Part shown: in pieces, positions 14,438-22,959 of the stretch
How the letters are laid out: every line of letters begins with the position of its first letter
Numbering within the stretch: position 1 is the stretch's first letter
Source: Limisphaerales bacterium
GTDB lineage: Bacteria; Verrucomicrobiota; Verrucomicrobiia; Limisphaerales; SXTU01
Assembly (NCBI GenBank): GCA_009773355.1
Contig: WRPG01000060.1
Location: 1 to 37,809, forward strand
DNA length: 37,809 bases
Direction of reading: 5' to 3'
Made by a program: the position numbers and the translations under genes
Notes under the pieces: generated by a model
What the model was told of the DNA's origin: nothing
Databases searched by the model: none
What the model saw: the letters and a program-made list of their open reading frames with translations, nothing else

Positions 14438-15601
14438 CTAGCCGGTGATGCCGCCGGAGCTGGTGAAGATGCCTTCCAGCCACATCTTGAGCTGCTGCGG
14501 ATTGGAAGCCTTCTCCATCGCGCGCTCCTCGGTGACAATCCCCTGCTGGAGCATGTTGTAGATGCACTGGTTGAAGCTCATCATGCCCTCGCCCTGGTCC
14601 TCCCAGAGGGTGATGCCGTCCTCGTTTTCCACGATCTTGCGGCTGCCCTCGATGATGGGCAGCAGCTTGTTGAGCTGGTTCTCCTCGATGGCCTTCTTGA
14701 TGGAGATGGTGTTGATCATGATCTCCAGCGCCGGGCGCATCCCGCCCTCGGCCGTCGGCACCATGCGCTGGCAGCAGACCGAGCGCAGCGTGCCCGCAAG
14801 CTGGCGGCGGATGGTGTCGCGCTCGTCCTGCTTGAAGTATTCCAGGATGCGACCCACCGAGCTGTTCGCGCTGGTGGTGTGCATGGTGGAGATGACCGTG
14901 TGGCCGGTGTCCGCCGCACTGATCGAAGTCTGGAAGCTGATGGCGTCGCGCATTTCGCCGACCATGATCACATCCGGGTCTTCGCGCAGGGCGCTCTTCA
15001 TGGCGCGGTGGAAGCTCATGGTGTCGAGGTTCAGCTCGCGCTGCTCGATGAGGCACTGGTTCTCCTCGAAGACGAACTCGATGGGATCCTCCAGCGTGAC
15101 GATGTGCTTGCGGAAGTTGTTGTTCAGGTGCTCCAGCATCGCCGCCAGGGTGGTGGACTTGCCGGAGCCGGTGGTGCCGGCCATCAGCACGATGCCGCGC
15201 GGGGACTCGGCCACGGTCTTCAGGATTTCCGGCAGGCCGAGCTTCTCGAAGGTCGGGACGGTCGCCTTGATGTAGCGCATCACGATGCACCAGCGGCCCA
15301 GCGCCTGGAACACGTTGGTGCGGAAGCGTCCGATGCCGGGGGCAGAGTAGGAGAAGTCCGTCTCGCGATCCGCCTCCAGCCCGGCCTTCATGTGCTTGGG
15401 GCAGATGCCGTCAATGACGCTCTGCATCCAGACCTGCGTGGGCACGAAGTCAATCGAGTGGAACGCGCGGCTGATGCGGTAGGACGCCGGCGTGCCGACC
15501 TTGATGTGGACATCCGAGCAGCCGGCATCCACGCCGGCCTTCAGAATCTGGTTGAAATAGACTACGTCCTCGTTGGCGGGTTCCGTGACTGGCTGTGACA
15601 T
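14438..15601 (-). CDS. PilT/PilU-type pilus retraction ATPase
   Basis: This 387-residue hexameric ATPase has an N-terminal PAS-like domain (residues 1-100) and a RecA-like core. The core has a Walker A loop (GTTGSGKST, about 142-150), Asp box (VTLEDPIEF, 168-176), Walker B with catalytic Glu (DVIMVGEMRD, 210-219) and His box (GHTVISTMHTT, 233-243). The lack of the tetracysteine zinc site of PilB and the overall length fit PilT/PilU, which power pilus depolymerisation at the inner membrane. The canonical AIRNLI motif is not obvious, so PilU or a divergent PilT is possible. Start ATG is at 15601. A PilZ-like gene lies just upstream on the same strand, and a convergent pseudopilin operon lies downstream. 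Confidence 0.9.
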   Translation of the reverse strand: MSQPVTEPANEDVVYFNQILKAGVDAGCSDVHIKVGTPASYRISRAFHSIDFVPTQVWMQSVIDGICPKHMKAGLEADRETDFSYSAPGIGRFRTNVFQALGRWCIVMRYIKATVPTFEKLGLPEILKTVAESPRGIVLMAGTTGSGKSTTLAAMLEHLNNNFRKHIVTLEDPIEFVFEENQCLIEQRELNLDTMSFHRAMKSALREDPDVIMVGEMRDAISFQTSISAADTGHTVISTMHTTSANSSVGRILEYFKQDERDTIRRQLAGTLRSVCCQRMVPTAEGGMRPALEIMINTISIKKAIEENQLNKLLPIIEGSRKIVENEDGITLWEDQGEGMMSFNQCIYNMLQQGIVTEERAMEKASNPQQLKMWLEGIFTSSGGITG

Positions 15602-15628
15602 GGCGCGGAAATTATCCGGCGCGCAAGG

Positions 15629-15946
15629 TCATGCCAAGTTGGAATATGCCATGAGGCTCAGGCGGGCCTGCGCCAGTGGGGACAGTTCCATGAACACCAT
15701 CGAGACCGTGTAGCCCTGGTGCCGGTCGCCCCGGCAGTCCACCACCACGCCCGTCGCGCTGACTTCCTGGCCGTCCTCGGGGTCGCGCAACGCCACCGTC
15801 ATCTCGGTCCACGCCGCGATGGGCGTCTCGGACCGGAATTCGATGCCGTTCTTGCGGATGCGCGTGGTGTCGGCGGCGAGGTTGAGTTGCGTGGCGCTGC
15901 GGGCGGGGGCGGCGAAAGAGGCGGAATCAGCTTTGCGAGTAGCCAT
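15629..15946 (-). CDS. PilZ-like domain protein
   Basis: This 105-residue protein consists of one small beta-barrel. The pattern TRIRKNGIEFRSETPIAAWT followed by VSATGVVVDCRGDRHQGYTV and SMVFMELSPLAQARL fits PilZ domains, in which the terminal F.x.L...x..L helix is typical. The c-di-GMP-binding RxxxR and D/NxSxxG motifs are degenerate (RIRKNG stands where the first would be), so nucleotide binding is doubtful and it may be a non-canonical adaptor PilZ. It lies 27 bases upstream of the PilT-type ATPase on the same strand, suggesting a role in pilus motility control. Start ATG is at 15946. Confidence 0.7.
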   Translation of the reverse strand: MATRKADSASFAAPARSATQLNLAADTTRIRKNGIEFRSETPIAAWTEMTVALRDPEDGQEVSATGVVVDCRGDRHQGYTVSMVFMELSPLAQARLSLMAYSNLA

Positions 15947-16006
15947 AAGGATTGCGGCAAAGTAGCAGCGAACGGCGGCGCGTCAATGCGCCGCGCCAAC
16001 ATTTTT

Positions 16007-16453
16007 CTACTGGCCGGGCTGGGGGCCGGCGGGCTTTTCCGCCGGTTTGCCCGCTTTGGGCCTGGTCTGCTCGTGTGCCCTGGCGGCGAAGGTGTTTTCC
16101 ATCGTCTCCACGAGGGCTTTGAGGCTCACGGGCTTGGACAACAACGGGTGGCCCGCCGTGACCGCGCCTTCCGCCGCCTCTTTCTTGGTCACGGTGCCGG
16201 TGAGGAAGATGAGCGGCACCTGCTTGAGCTTGGCGTCGGTCGTGATGCGCCTCGCCAGCTCGCCGCCGTCCACGCCGGGCATGATGACATCAAGCAGGAT
16301 GAGGTCCGGCTTGAACTCGTGCGCCGTGGCCAGCGCGTGCGCGGCCTGGTTTTCCTCGCGCACCTGATAGCGCTTGGTCATTTCCAAGGTCAGCCGAATC
16401 ATGCGGGTCATGGCCGGCTCGTCGTCAATGATGAGGATGCGCTTCTGGTCCAT
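16007..16453 (-). CDS. Response regulator receiver protein
   Basis: This 148-residue single receiver has D10/D11 (ILIIDDEPAM), phospho-acceptor D55 (LILLDVIMPGVDGG), T85 (IFLTGTV) and K107 (LLSKPVS). The last 25 residues are a Lys/Pro/Ala-rich tail without a domain. It starts two bases after the stop of the REC-PAS-kinase gene, so the two are almost certainly co-transcribed and probably form a phosphorelay: either kinase to this receiver, or this receiver as a phosphate sink. No output domain is present. The ATG at 16453 is the only suitable start. Confidence 0.92.
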   Translation of the reverse strand: MDQKRILIIDDEPAMTRMIRLTLEMTKRYQVREENQAAHALATAHEFKPDLILLDVIMPGVDGGELARRITTDAKLKQVPLIFLTGTVTKKEAAEGAVTAGHPLLSKPVSLKALVETMENTFAARAHEQTRPKAGKPAEKPAGPQPGQ

Positions 16454-16455
16454 GG

Positions 16456-18123
16456 TCAGGTCCTTTCGGTTCGAAGGGTGATGGTGACCCGCGCCCCGCG
16501 CGGGGTGCGATTCTGAATCTGGATGCCGCCCTCGTGCAGCTCGACGATCTTCCGCGACACCGTGAGGCCCAGGCCGGTGCCCTTGCCGGCGGGCTTGGTG
16601 GTGTAAAACGGCTCGAACACCCGGCCCAGCTTGTCCTCGGGCACGCCGCTCCCGTCGTCGTCAATCTCCGTCACCAGCACGCGCTCGCCGGCGCGGAACT
16701 CGTGCGCCTGCCGCGCGCCGGGGCTGGGCCTGGCCTCCTCGGGGGTGAGCTTCTTGATGTAGCTCCGCACCGTGAGCGTGCCGCCCTCGGGCATGGCGTG
16801 CGCGGCGTTGGTCAGCGCGTTCACGAAGACCTGCTTGATTTTGTTCGCGTCCACCAGCGCCGGCGGGAGGTTGTCGCAAAACTCCGTCTCCACCTTGATG
16901 CGCGCGTTCCGCAACTCGTGCTTCACGAGGTTGAGCGAGCTGCGCAGCAGCGTGTTCAAGTCGCCGGGCTTCAAGTCCGCCTTGCCGGGCGTGGAGAAGT
17001 CCAGCAGGCCCATGATGATGCCGTCGGCGCGGTGCAGCGCGTCGTTCATGTCCTTGAGCACCGTCGCGCCCGGCTCCTCGCCGGCGACGGCCGTCTCGTT
17101 GAGGAAGTCTATGCCCATGCGGATGATGGCCAGCGGGTTCTTCACCTCGTGCGCGATGCCCGCCGCCATCTGGCCGATGGACTGCATCTTCTCCATCTCG
17201 ATGATCTGGAGCTGCGCCTCCTTGAGCTGGTTGTGCGAGCGCTGCAAGTCCGCCAGCGTCCGCAGCAGGTCCTCGCGGCTGCGCGCCAGGTCCGCGTGCG
17301 CCTTCTTCAATTTCTCCTCGCCCCGCACCCGCGCCGTCACGTCCCAGAAAATGCCCTGCGTGCCGATGATCTTGCCGTGCGCGTCGAACACCGGCGACTT
17401 CACCACCTGCACATGCTCCTTCTCGCCGCCCGGCGGCGTGTGCTCCTCGACGGTCTCGAACAGCTTGCCCGCCGCCATCACGCGCTGGTCGTCCGCCTGA
17501 TACTTGGCCGCCAGCTCGGCGGGAAAAAAGTCATAGTCCGTGCGCCCGATGATTTCCTGCAGCGTCTTGCCGAGCAGCGTGCAGAAGCGGCGGTTGGCGA
17601 AGGTGAACCGGCTGTGCGCATCCTTCCGGTAGATGAACTGCGGGAGGTTTTCGACCAGCGACTGGTAAAACGCCTCCGAGTCCCGCAGCGCGCGCTCGAC
17701 GCGCTTGCGCTCGATGGCGTAGCGCACCGCGCGATGCAGGAGCACCTCGTCCATCTGGCCCTTCACGAGGTAATCCTGCGCGCCGTCATGCACGGCGGAC
17801 TCGGCGACCTGCTCATCATCCAGCCCGCTCATCACGAGGATGGGCAGCTCCGGGTGCAGCGCCTGGAGTTGGGCGAACGTGTCCAGCCCCCGGCTGTCGC
17901 CCAGGAACAGGTCCAGCAGCACGATGTCGAACGACGCCTGCGCGGCGGCCGCGATGCCCTCGCGCAGGCCGGGCACCTGCGTCACGTTGAACTCGTCGCC
18001 CAGCAACGCGCTGATGAGCAGCACGTCGGCGGGGCTGTCCTCAATGAGCAGGACGCGCGTGGCGGCGGACGCGGTGGAAGCCGGAGCGACTGGCTCGGTC
18101 AAGTTGGTGGGGGCTGCGTTCAT
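16456..18123 (-). CDS. REC-PAS-histidine kinase
   Basis: The 555-residue soluble signalling protein has an N-terminal receiver (about 22-140; D71 in IVLLDLFLG), a PAS domain (about 150-268; FYQSLVENLPQFIYRKDAHS, then FANRRFCTLLGKT), a coiled coil (270-315), a HisKA helix with H325 (AAGIAHEVKNPLAIIRMGID) and an HATPase domain. The ATPase shows N box NALTNAAHAMP, G1 IDDDGSGVPE, F box FEPFYTTKP and G2 GKGTGLGLTVS. No TM segments are seen, so it acts in the cytoplasm; the receiver may take phosphate from another kinase. The ATG at 18123 is preferred; a GTG at 18150 would add nine residues. It is co-transcribed with the receiver at 16453. The input signal is unknown. Proximity to pilT-like and PilZ-like genes hints at motility control, but that is inference. 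Confidence 0.92.
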   Translation of the reverse strand: MNAAPTNLTEPVAPASTASAATRVLLIEDSPADVLLISALLGDEFNVTQVPGLREGIAAAAQASFDIVLLDLFLGDSRGLDTFAQLQALHPELPILVMSGLDDEQVAESAVHDGAQDYLVKGQMDEVLLHRAVRYAIERKRVERALRDSEAFYQSLVENLPQFIYRKDAHSRFTFANRRFCTLLGKTLQEIIGRTDYDFFPAELAAKYQADDQRVMAAGKLFETVEEHTPPGGEKEHVQVVKSPVFDAHGKIIGTQGIFWDVTARVRGEEKLKKAHADLARSREDLLRTLADLQRSHNQLKEAQLQIIEMEKMQSIGQMAAGIAHEVKNPLAIIRMGIDFLNETAVAGEEPGATVLKDMNDALHRADGIIMGLLDFSTPGKADLKPGDLNTLLRSSLNLVKHELRNARIKVETEFCDNLPPALVDANKIKQVFVNALTNAAHAMPEGGTLTVRSYIKKLTPEEARPSPGARQAHEFRAGERVLVTEIDDDGSGVPEDKLGRVFEPFYTTKPAGKGTGLGLTVSRKIVELHEGGIQIQNRTPRGARVTITLRTERT

Positions 18124-18305
18124 GCCGTGTTCAACCGGGCCTGCGTCCACTCCGTTCGTCCACCGACCGGAAGCACGCTGACACCACGCCCCACGGACTC
18201 AGCGGACTGAACGGGGAACCATTGCTTGGCAACGACCGTAGGCCGCTCATCGGTCGCATTCAACCGGAAACTCGGTGCGCGAAATCCTTTCATGCCCCGC
18301 TGCGC

Positions 18306-19118
18306 TCACGGCAACTGCCACAGCGCGTCACGCTTCACCCAGCCGGCACGCTGGCCGGCGTCGCGCACCTGAAGCCAGTCGTCCTTTGCGTCGAGCACGA
18401 TGACCTCCGCACCGTCGCGCAACGCGAATGCGGCCTTCGACTCCGCCAGCGGCCCCGGTCGGACAGGGGCTTCCGGCACCACCACCACCGCCTGCCGCGC
18501 GGCGTTCCGGTCCCAATGGGCGGCGGCCAGCAGGGCGGCGGCCAGCAGGGCGATGGCTCCGAAGGTCTTCGTGAGCCAGGCAAAGGCGGCGCGTTTCGCC
18601 GGCAGCGCCTCGCCCAGCGCGAGCAGCAGAAACCACGCGCCCAGCCACGCGCCCGCGAGCCACGCCCACTCGTCGGGCGTGTGATGGCGGAGCAGATGCC
18701 GGGCGAGCGGCTCGTCCACCGTCACGCCGAGGCTGCGGCGGGCGAATTGCAGATTGCCGCGCGCATCTGGGTCGCGCGGCGCGAGGCGCAGCGCCAGATG
18801 GTAGTGGAAAATCGCCTTGCCCGGCTGGCCGCTTTTGAACCGCGCGTTGCCGAGGTTGAAATGCAGCGCCGCCGTCGGCCCGTTCGTCAGCAGCCGCTCG
18901 TAAGCCGCCGCCGCGTCCGCGAATTTCCCTTGCTCGAACAGCTTGTTCGCCGCCTCGAAGTCGGCAGCGGGGACGTTCGCCAGCAGTTGGGAGCACGAGA
19001 GCAGCAGCACGGCGAGCAACGCGAGCGCGGGCCTTCCGTAGTCGCAGCCTTCAGGCTGCGTGTGACTGATTCGCAACCTGAAGGTTGCGACTACGGCGCG
19101 AATGAATCCGCCGCTCAT
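18306..19118 (-). CDS. BatE-like protein: TPR, two TM segments, SH3
   Basis: This 270-residue protein has a hydrophobic N-terminal segment (ALALLAVLLLSCSQLLA), TPR units at about 50-120 (FEAANKLFEQGKFADAAAAY; HFNLGNARFKSGQPGKAIFH), two TM helices at about 140-185 and a C-terminal SH3-type domain (residues 205-270, ending RAGWVKRDALWQLP). This order is characteristic of BatE in Bacteroides aerotolerance operons. LLSC could be a lipobox, making it a lipoprotein. Its ATG (19118) overlaps the stop of BatD as ATGA, which fixes the start. Residues 8-28, before the hydrophobic segment, are encoded by a 61-bp palindrome, an in-frame insertion not expected in the family. It is the last gene of the operon. 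Confidence 0.82.
   Translation of the reverse strand: MSGGFIRAVVATFRLRISHTQPEGCDYGRPALALLAVLLLSCSQLLANVPAADFEAANKLFEQGKFADAAAAYERLLTNGPTAALHFNLGNARFKSGQPGKAIFHYHLALRLAPRDPDARGNLQFARRSLGVTVDEPLARHLLRHHTPDEWAWLAGAWLGAWFLLLALGEALPAKRAAFAWLTKTFGAIALLAAALLAAAHWDRNAARQAVVVVPEAPVRPGPLAESKAAFALRDGAEVIVLDAKDDWLQVRDAGQRAGWVKRDALWQLP
19036..19096. repeat. 61-bp palindrome inside the batE-like gene
   Basis: Arms of 25 nt (19036-19060, CCGTAGTCGCAGCCTTCAGG...; 19072-19096, ending GGTTGCGACTACGG) pair with two mismatches around an 11-nt loop. It is read through in frame as residues 8-28 of the BatE-like protein (includes PEGCDYG). It has no stop codon in that frame. Confidence 0.92.
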
Positions 19119-21025
19119 CCCGCCACCTCCAGCTTCCGCAGCTCCGCCACCGCAGCAGCGAACTGCTCCGTCAGTTTCGCCAGCTCACTCGTCTCGCGCA
19201 CCGGCGCGTAGCGCGCGGCGTTGCAGGCTTGGAAGAGCGCGTGGAGCGACTGGCAGGTGTCTTCGCTTGCGCCCAGCGGTTTCACGCGCTCGTCAATCAC
19301 TTCCTCCGTGATGGCGCTGGCGGGCTGGTCGAGCCGCTCGCCGAGCTGCTCCTGCAACAAGCGGAACAGGTTCGCGAAGAATACTTCCGTCTGCGCGGCG
19401 GCGGCCTGCTGATGCAGCTCTGCCAGCCCGGCGTTCACCAGCTTCTCCACCTCGCGGCGACGGCGCAGGCGCGGGTTGTTCGCCAGCTTTTCCGCCTGCT
19501 TGCGCCGCGCGAGCAGTGCGAGCCACAACGCGAACGGCCCGCCGGACATGAGCCAAAAGGCCGGCTGACGCAGCGCGCTGGCATCCGCCGCCACGACCAA
19601 TCCGAGGTGCGGCTTGATGTGGACCAGCTCCGTGGCGGCAGCCGCAGCGGCGGCGGCGTTCGTCGCGGTCATCACGATGGTCGGGGCCTGTGCGGCGGCG
19701 GCGGCGCGCACGCGCAGCGGCGTGGCGGGCTGCTTGATGGTGCGGTAAGCGCGCGCGTCGGGGTCGAAGAAGCTGAAACCGAACGCCGGCAGTTCCTTCA
19801 CCTCCGCGCTCTGCGGCTGCACGACCTGCTCGAACTTCTTCACGCCGCTCATCGCCAGCGGGTCGGGCATGTCCGTCGTGGCGCTCGCGGGATACGACTT
19901 GAACGTCTCGCCCAGATTGAGCGGCGGCATCTGCAAGCCGTCCATGCCGCCGCGTCCGGTGATTTGCACGCGCACGGTGACGGGGTCGCCCACCGCCACG
20001 TCCGTCGGCGCGACGCTTGCGCTCATGCCGAAGCTGCCAATCGCGCCGTTGAAGTCTGCGGGCCGGCCCTCGGCCGGGAGCGGCTGAACGTCAATGGTCA
20101 ACGGCTCGCTCAGAATCGTGACGGCCTGCGCGCGGACGCCACGATTGAAGAAGTCGAGGACATCGTTGCCGCCGACCCGGATGTGCAGGTTGAACGCGCA
20201 TTGCGCCGGGCCGAGCGCGAGTTTCCCGGCCTTCACCGGCGTGGCCACGCTGCGGAAAACGATGACGCGGTAGATGGCGTTGCCCACCTGCTCCTGCCCC
20301 TGCTGGTGCTGAAACGGCGCGAGCGTGAAGCCGTCGCCTTGCAGGCTGGGCATCTGGATTTCGCCGCCGCCGCTGAAGTAGAGCCGGACCTCAATCGCGA
20401 ACGGCTCCCCGACGAAGGCGTTGGTCTTGCCCGCGCGCAGCTTGACGAAGGTGAACTGCCGGTATGCCTCGGTGTCGGGCAGCTTCGCGGCGGCGGGATG
20501 CACTTTCAGCGCGAGCGGCTGGCTGGGGAGCATCACGCCCGCGACGGGGACGTTGAACGCGGGGATGGTGTAATCGCCGGGCTTGGCGGCGACGATGGCG
20601 TAAGTGAGCAGCAAACTGGCGGTGCGCTGGCCGTTGACGATGGAGATTTGCTGGCTCTGGCCGCCGAACTGGATTTGCAGATTCGGCACGTCCGGCAGGC
20701 GCGGCACGCCGCTGGGCTGCCCGCCGTCGAAGCGCAGCGTGAGCACCGCCTGCTCGCCGACGCGGATGACGTTCCGGTCCAGCGCGGCGCTGAAGGTAAC
20801 GGCGTGGGCGGAGGAAAGGAGGAGGAGACAGAAAACGGCGGTGAGCAGATGCCCCGTGCCGGCGACTTGCAGTCGCCGCGTTGCGGGTTGGCAGCTCGGA
20901 ACCGCCTCGTCAGCTCGCACCCCACGGACGGCGACTGCAAGTCGCCGGCACAGGTTCGCGGAGAAGAAGCCGCCGGTGACCTGGCGGTGCTCGGTGATTT
21001 GCTCACGTCCCTCGGCCATCTTCAT
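19115..21025 (-). CDS. BatD-like protein
   Basis: This 636-residue envelope protein has a late signal peptide (LLTAVFCLLLLSSAHA at about 60-75), followed by Ig-like beta domains typical of BatD/oxygen-tolerance proteins (VTFSAALDRNVIRVGEQAVL; LLTYAIVAAKPGDYTIPAF; DVAVGDPVTVRVQITGRGGM). A single TM lies near 480-500 (FWLMSGGPFALWLALLA), followed by a cytoplasmic helical tail. BatD usually begins directly with the signal peptide. Here about 57 residues precede it, of which 25-57 come from a palindromic element. The start at 21025 is fixed by a TGATG overlap with the stop of the BatB/C gene; the GTG at 21028 is an alternative. It should act with the vWA proteins at the inner membrane, by analogy with other Bat operons. 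Confidence 0.85.
   Translation of the reverse strand: MKMAEGREQITEHRQVTGGFFSANLCRRLAVAVRGVRADEAVPSCQPATRRLQVAGTGHLLTAVFCLLLLSSAHAVTFSAALDRNVIRVGEQAVLTLRFDGGQPSGVPRLPDVPNLQIQFGGQSQQISIVNGQRTASLLLTYAIVAAKPGDYTIPAFNVPVAGVMLPSQPLALKVHPAAAKLPDTEAYRQFTFVKLRAGKTNAFVGEPFAIEVRLYFSGGGEIQMPSLQGDGFTLAPFQHQQGQEQVGNAIYRVIVFRSVATPVKAGKLALGPAQCAFNLHIRVGGNDVLDFFNRGVRAQAVTILSEPLTIDVQPLPAEGRPADFNGAIGSFGMSASVAPTDVAVGDPVTVRVQITGRGGMDGLQMPPLNLGETFKSYPASATTDMPDPLAMSGVKKFEQVVQPQSAEVKELPAFGFSFFDPDARAYRTIKQPATPLRVRAAAAAQAPTIVMTATNAAAAAAAATELVHIKPHLGLVVAADASALRQPAFWLMSGGPFALWLALLARRKQAEKLANNPRLRRRREVEKLVNAGLAELHQQAAAAQTEVFFANLFRLLQEQLGERLDQPASAITEEVIDERVKPLGASEDTCQSLHALFQACNAARYAPVRETSELAKLTEQFAAAVAELRKLEVAG
20856..20951. 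repeat. Perfect 23-bp inverted repeat inside the batD-like gene
   Basis: Arms 20856-20878 and 20929-20951 (GTGCCGGCGACTTGCAGTCG plus CCG and its exact complement) enclose a 50-nt loop. Every arm base pairs. It is translated in frame as BatD residues 25-57, between the start codon and the signal peptide. Confidence 0.95.
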
Positions 21026-22959
21026 CACCAGTTCTTCAACGTCCGGTTGCTCGCCTTCTGCGTGGCGTTGGTGGGGAGGAAGATGAGGGCGCGTTCCTCG
21101 GCACGCTGCGAATCGAGCAACTGCATGGCTTGCTGCGGGGTCATCTGCCCGAGCGCGGCGGCTTGGGCGGAATCTTTGTCACCCTTCTCGCCCTGCTGTC
21201 CCTGCTTCTGTTCGCCTTGTTTGGAATCCGGCTTCTTCTGTTCCGGCTGCTTTTGGTCGCCGGGCTGGTCGGGCTTGGGCTGGTTCTCCTGTTTCTTCTG
21301 GTTGTCCTGCTTGGAACCGTCGGGCTTCTCCGGCTTCTGGTCCTCGGATTTTTTGTCGTCCTGCTTCTTGTCCTGGCCGGACTTGTCCTGCTTTTGCTCG
21401 TCCTTCTTCTGGTCGTCTTTCTTGTCGTCCTGCTTCTGGTTCTGATTGTCCTTCGATTGCTGCTTGTCCTGTTGCTTCTTCAATTCCTCCAACTTGCGCT
21501 GCACGAAGTCGCGGTTGTGCTTCGCGTCGGCGTCCACGGAGTTAAGCTTGAGCGCGGTGTCGTAGAAGCCGATGGCGCTCTCCCAGGCCTCCTGTTTCTG
21601 CGCGGCTTCGGCTGCGGAGTCGCCAAGTTGGAAGTAGGCGTTGCCAAGGTTGTAGAAGGCGCTCTGCGCCAGCTTCGGGTCGCGTGCGCCGGTCGCGCCG
21701 CTGAAGTGGCGCGTGGCGTCCTCGAACTGCCTGGCCTGATAGGCGGCGGCCCCGGCATTGAAGGCGAGCTTGGCGTCCTCGGGTCGCTGGAGGCGGAGGC
21801 GGTCGTATTCCTTCAAGGCCGCGTCGTATTTGCCGGACTCGTAGTTCTTGAGCGCGGTCGCGGAGGAGGCGCTTGCGGAGAGAGGAGAGAGGATAGCGAA
21901 CAGAAGATAGAGAAGAGCGGCAGCGGCGGCAGACGTGGGTGCCTGCGTGCCGGGGACGGGACGCCGCACTTTTTGGCGTTCGGGCAGAAACATTTCGATC
22001 ACGAGCAAAACGACGGCGATGCCCAGCGGCCAGTAAAATCGCTCGTGGTGGCGCTGCATCAGCTTCGCGTTGAACTCAGACTTCGGCAACGGGGCGAGGC
22101 CGCGCTCGTAGAGCAGGTCCATCGTGTTCGCGCCGCGCAGAGGCAGGTAGAAGCCGCCCGCCGCGCCGGCGATTTGCTGGAGCAGCGTTTCGTTCAGCCG
22201 CGACTTCACCACGTTGCCGCTCTCGTCCTTGAGGAAGTCCATCTTCCCCTTCTCGTCCCGCACGCGGATGAGTTCCCCCGCCGCGCTGCCCACGCCGATG
22301 GTGAAGATGCGCAGGCCCTTCGCGCTCGCGGCCTTCGCCGCCTCGAGCACGCCGGCCTCGTGGTCCTCGCCATCGGTGAAAAGGACGAGGATTTTGTGGT
22401 TCTCGCCTTCCTTGAACGCGGCGAGCGCGGTCTGAATCGTCTCGCCGATGGCGGTGCCGCCCTGCGGGATGATGTTCACGTCGAGCGCGGCGACGCCTTG
22501 GCGGAACGCCTCTTCATCAAGCGTGAGCGGGCATTGGAGAAAGGAACTGCCAGCGAACGCGACGAGGCCGAGCCGGTCATTCTTCGCCAGCTTCATCAAG
22601 TCCATCGCGGCGAGCTTGGCGCGTTCGAGGCGGTTCGGCGGAATGTCCGCGGCGAGCATCGAGCGCGAGGTGTCAATCGCCACGACGATGTCCAAACCCT
22701 TCTGCGCAACCTCCTCCCAGGAAAAGCCCCACTGCGGTCGCGCCAGCGCGAGCACGGCGCACGCGACGGCGGAGACAACCAGCGCGAGCCGAACTTTCTG
22801 CCGCGTCTTCGACACGCCAACGGTGAGCTGCGCGAGCAATCGCGACTGCACGAACTGTGCGATGAGCCGCTCCTTCGTGCGCCAAGCCCAGGCGAGGAAG
22901 ACGGCCAGCAGCGGGACCAGCAGCAGGAGCCAGAGGAGGTTGGGCAGGGCGAACTTCAC
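21025..22959 (-). CDS. BatB-BatC fusion: vWA plus TPR protein
   Basis: The 644-residue protein joins two Bat proteins. Residues 1-326 are BatB: N-terminal TMs (about 5-25 and 57-73), a von Willebrand A domain with MIDAS residues D96, S98, S100 (AIDTSRSM) and TDGEDH, and a closing TM (310-326). Residues 345-366 (AAAALLYLLFAILSPLSASA) look like the former BatC signal peptide. They are followed by TPRs (370-480) and a Lys/Gln/Asp-rich tract (492-597, DDKKDDQKKDEQKQDK and similar). BatC normally is a separate protein. The ATG at 22959 overlaps the BatA stop (ATGA) and its own stop overlaps BatD (TGATG), so the block is tightly coupled. It probably forms a metal-dependent protein-interaction complex with BatA and BatD at the inner membrane. 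Confidence 0.88.
   Translation of the reverse strand: MKFALPNLLWLLLLVPLLAVFLAWAWRTKERLIAQFVQSRLLAQLTVGVSKTRQKVRLALVVSAVACAVLALARPQWGFSWEEVAQKGLDIVVAIDTSRSMLAADIPPNRLERAKLAAMDLMKLAKNDRLGLVAFAGSSFLQCPLTLDEEAFRQGVAALDVNIIPQGGTAIGETIQTALAAFKEGENHKILVLFTDGEDHEAGVLEAAKAASAKGLRIFTIGVGSAAGELIRVRDEKGKMDFLKDESGNVVKSRLNETLLQQIAGAAGGFYLPLRGANTMDLLYERGLAPLPKSEFNAKLMQRHHERFYWPLGIAVVLLVIEMFLPERQKVRRPVPGTQAPTSAAAAALLYLLFAILSPLSASASSATALKNYESGKYDAALKEYDRLRLQRPEDAKLAFNAGAAAYQARQFEDATRHFSGATGARDPKLAQSAFYNLGNAYFQLGDSAAEAAQKQEAWESAIGFYDTALKLNSVDADAKHNRDFVQRKLEELKKQQDKQQSKDNQNQKQDDKKDDQKKDEQKQDKSGQDKKQDDKKSEDQKPEKPDGSKQDNQKKQENQPKPDQPGDQKQPEQKKPDSKQGEQKQGQQGEKGDKDSAQAAALGQMTPQQAMQLLDSQRAEERALIFLPTNATQKASNRTLKNW

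Noticed and set aside
19229-21445. 738-codon plus-strand open frame
   Set aside because: Antisense to batD and part of batB/C. It has no domain, and the Trp/Cys/Phe/Ser-rich end is the mirror of the Lys/Gln/Asp tract.
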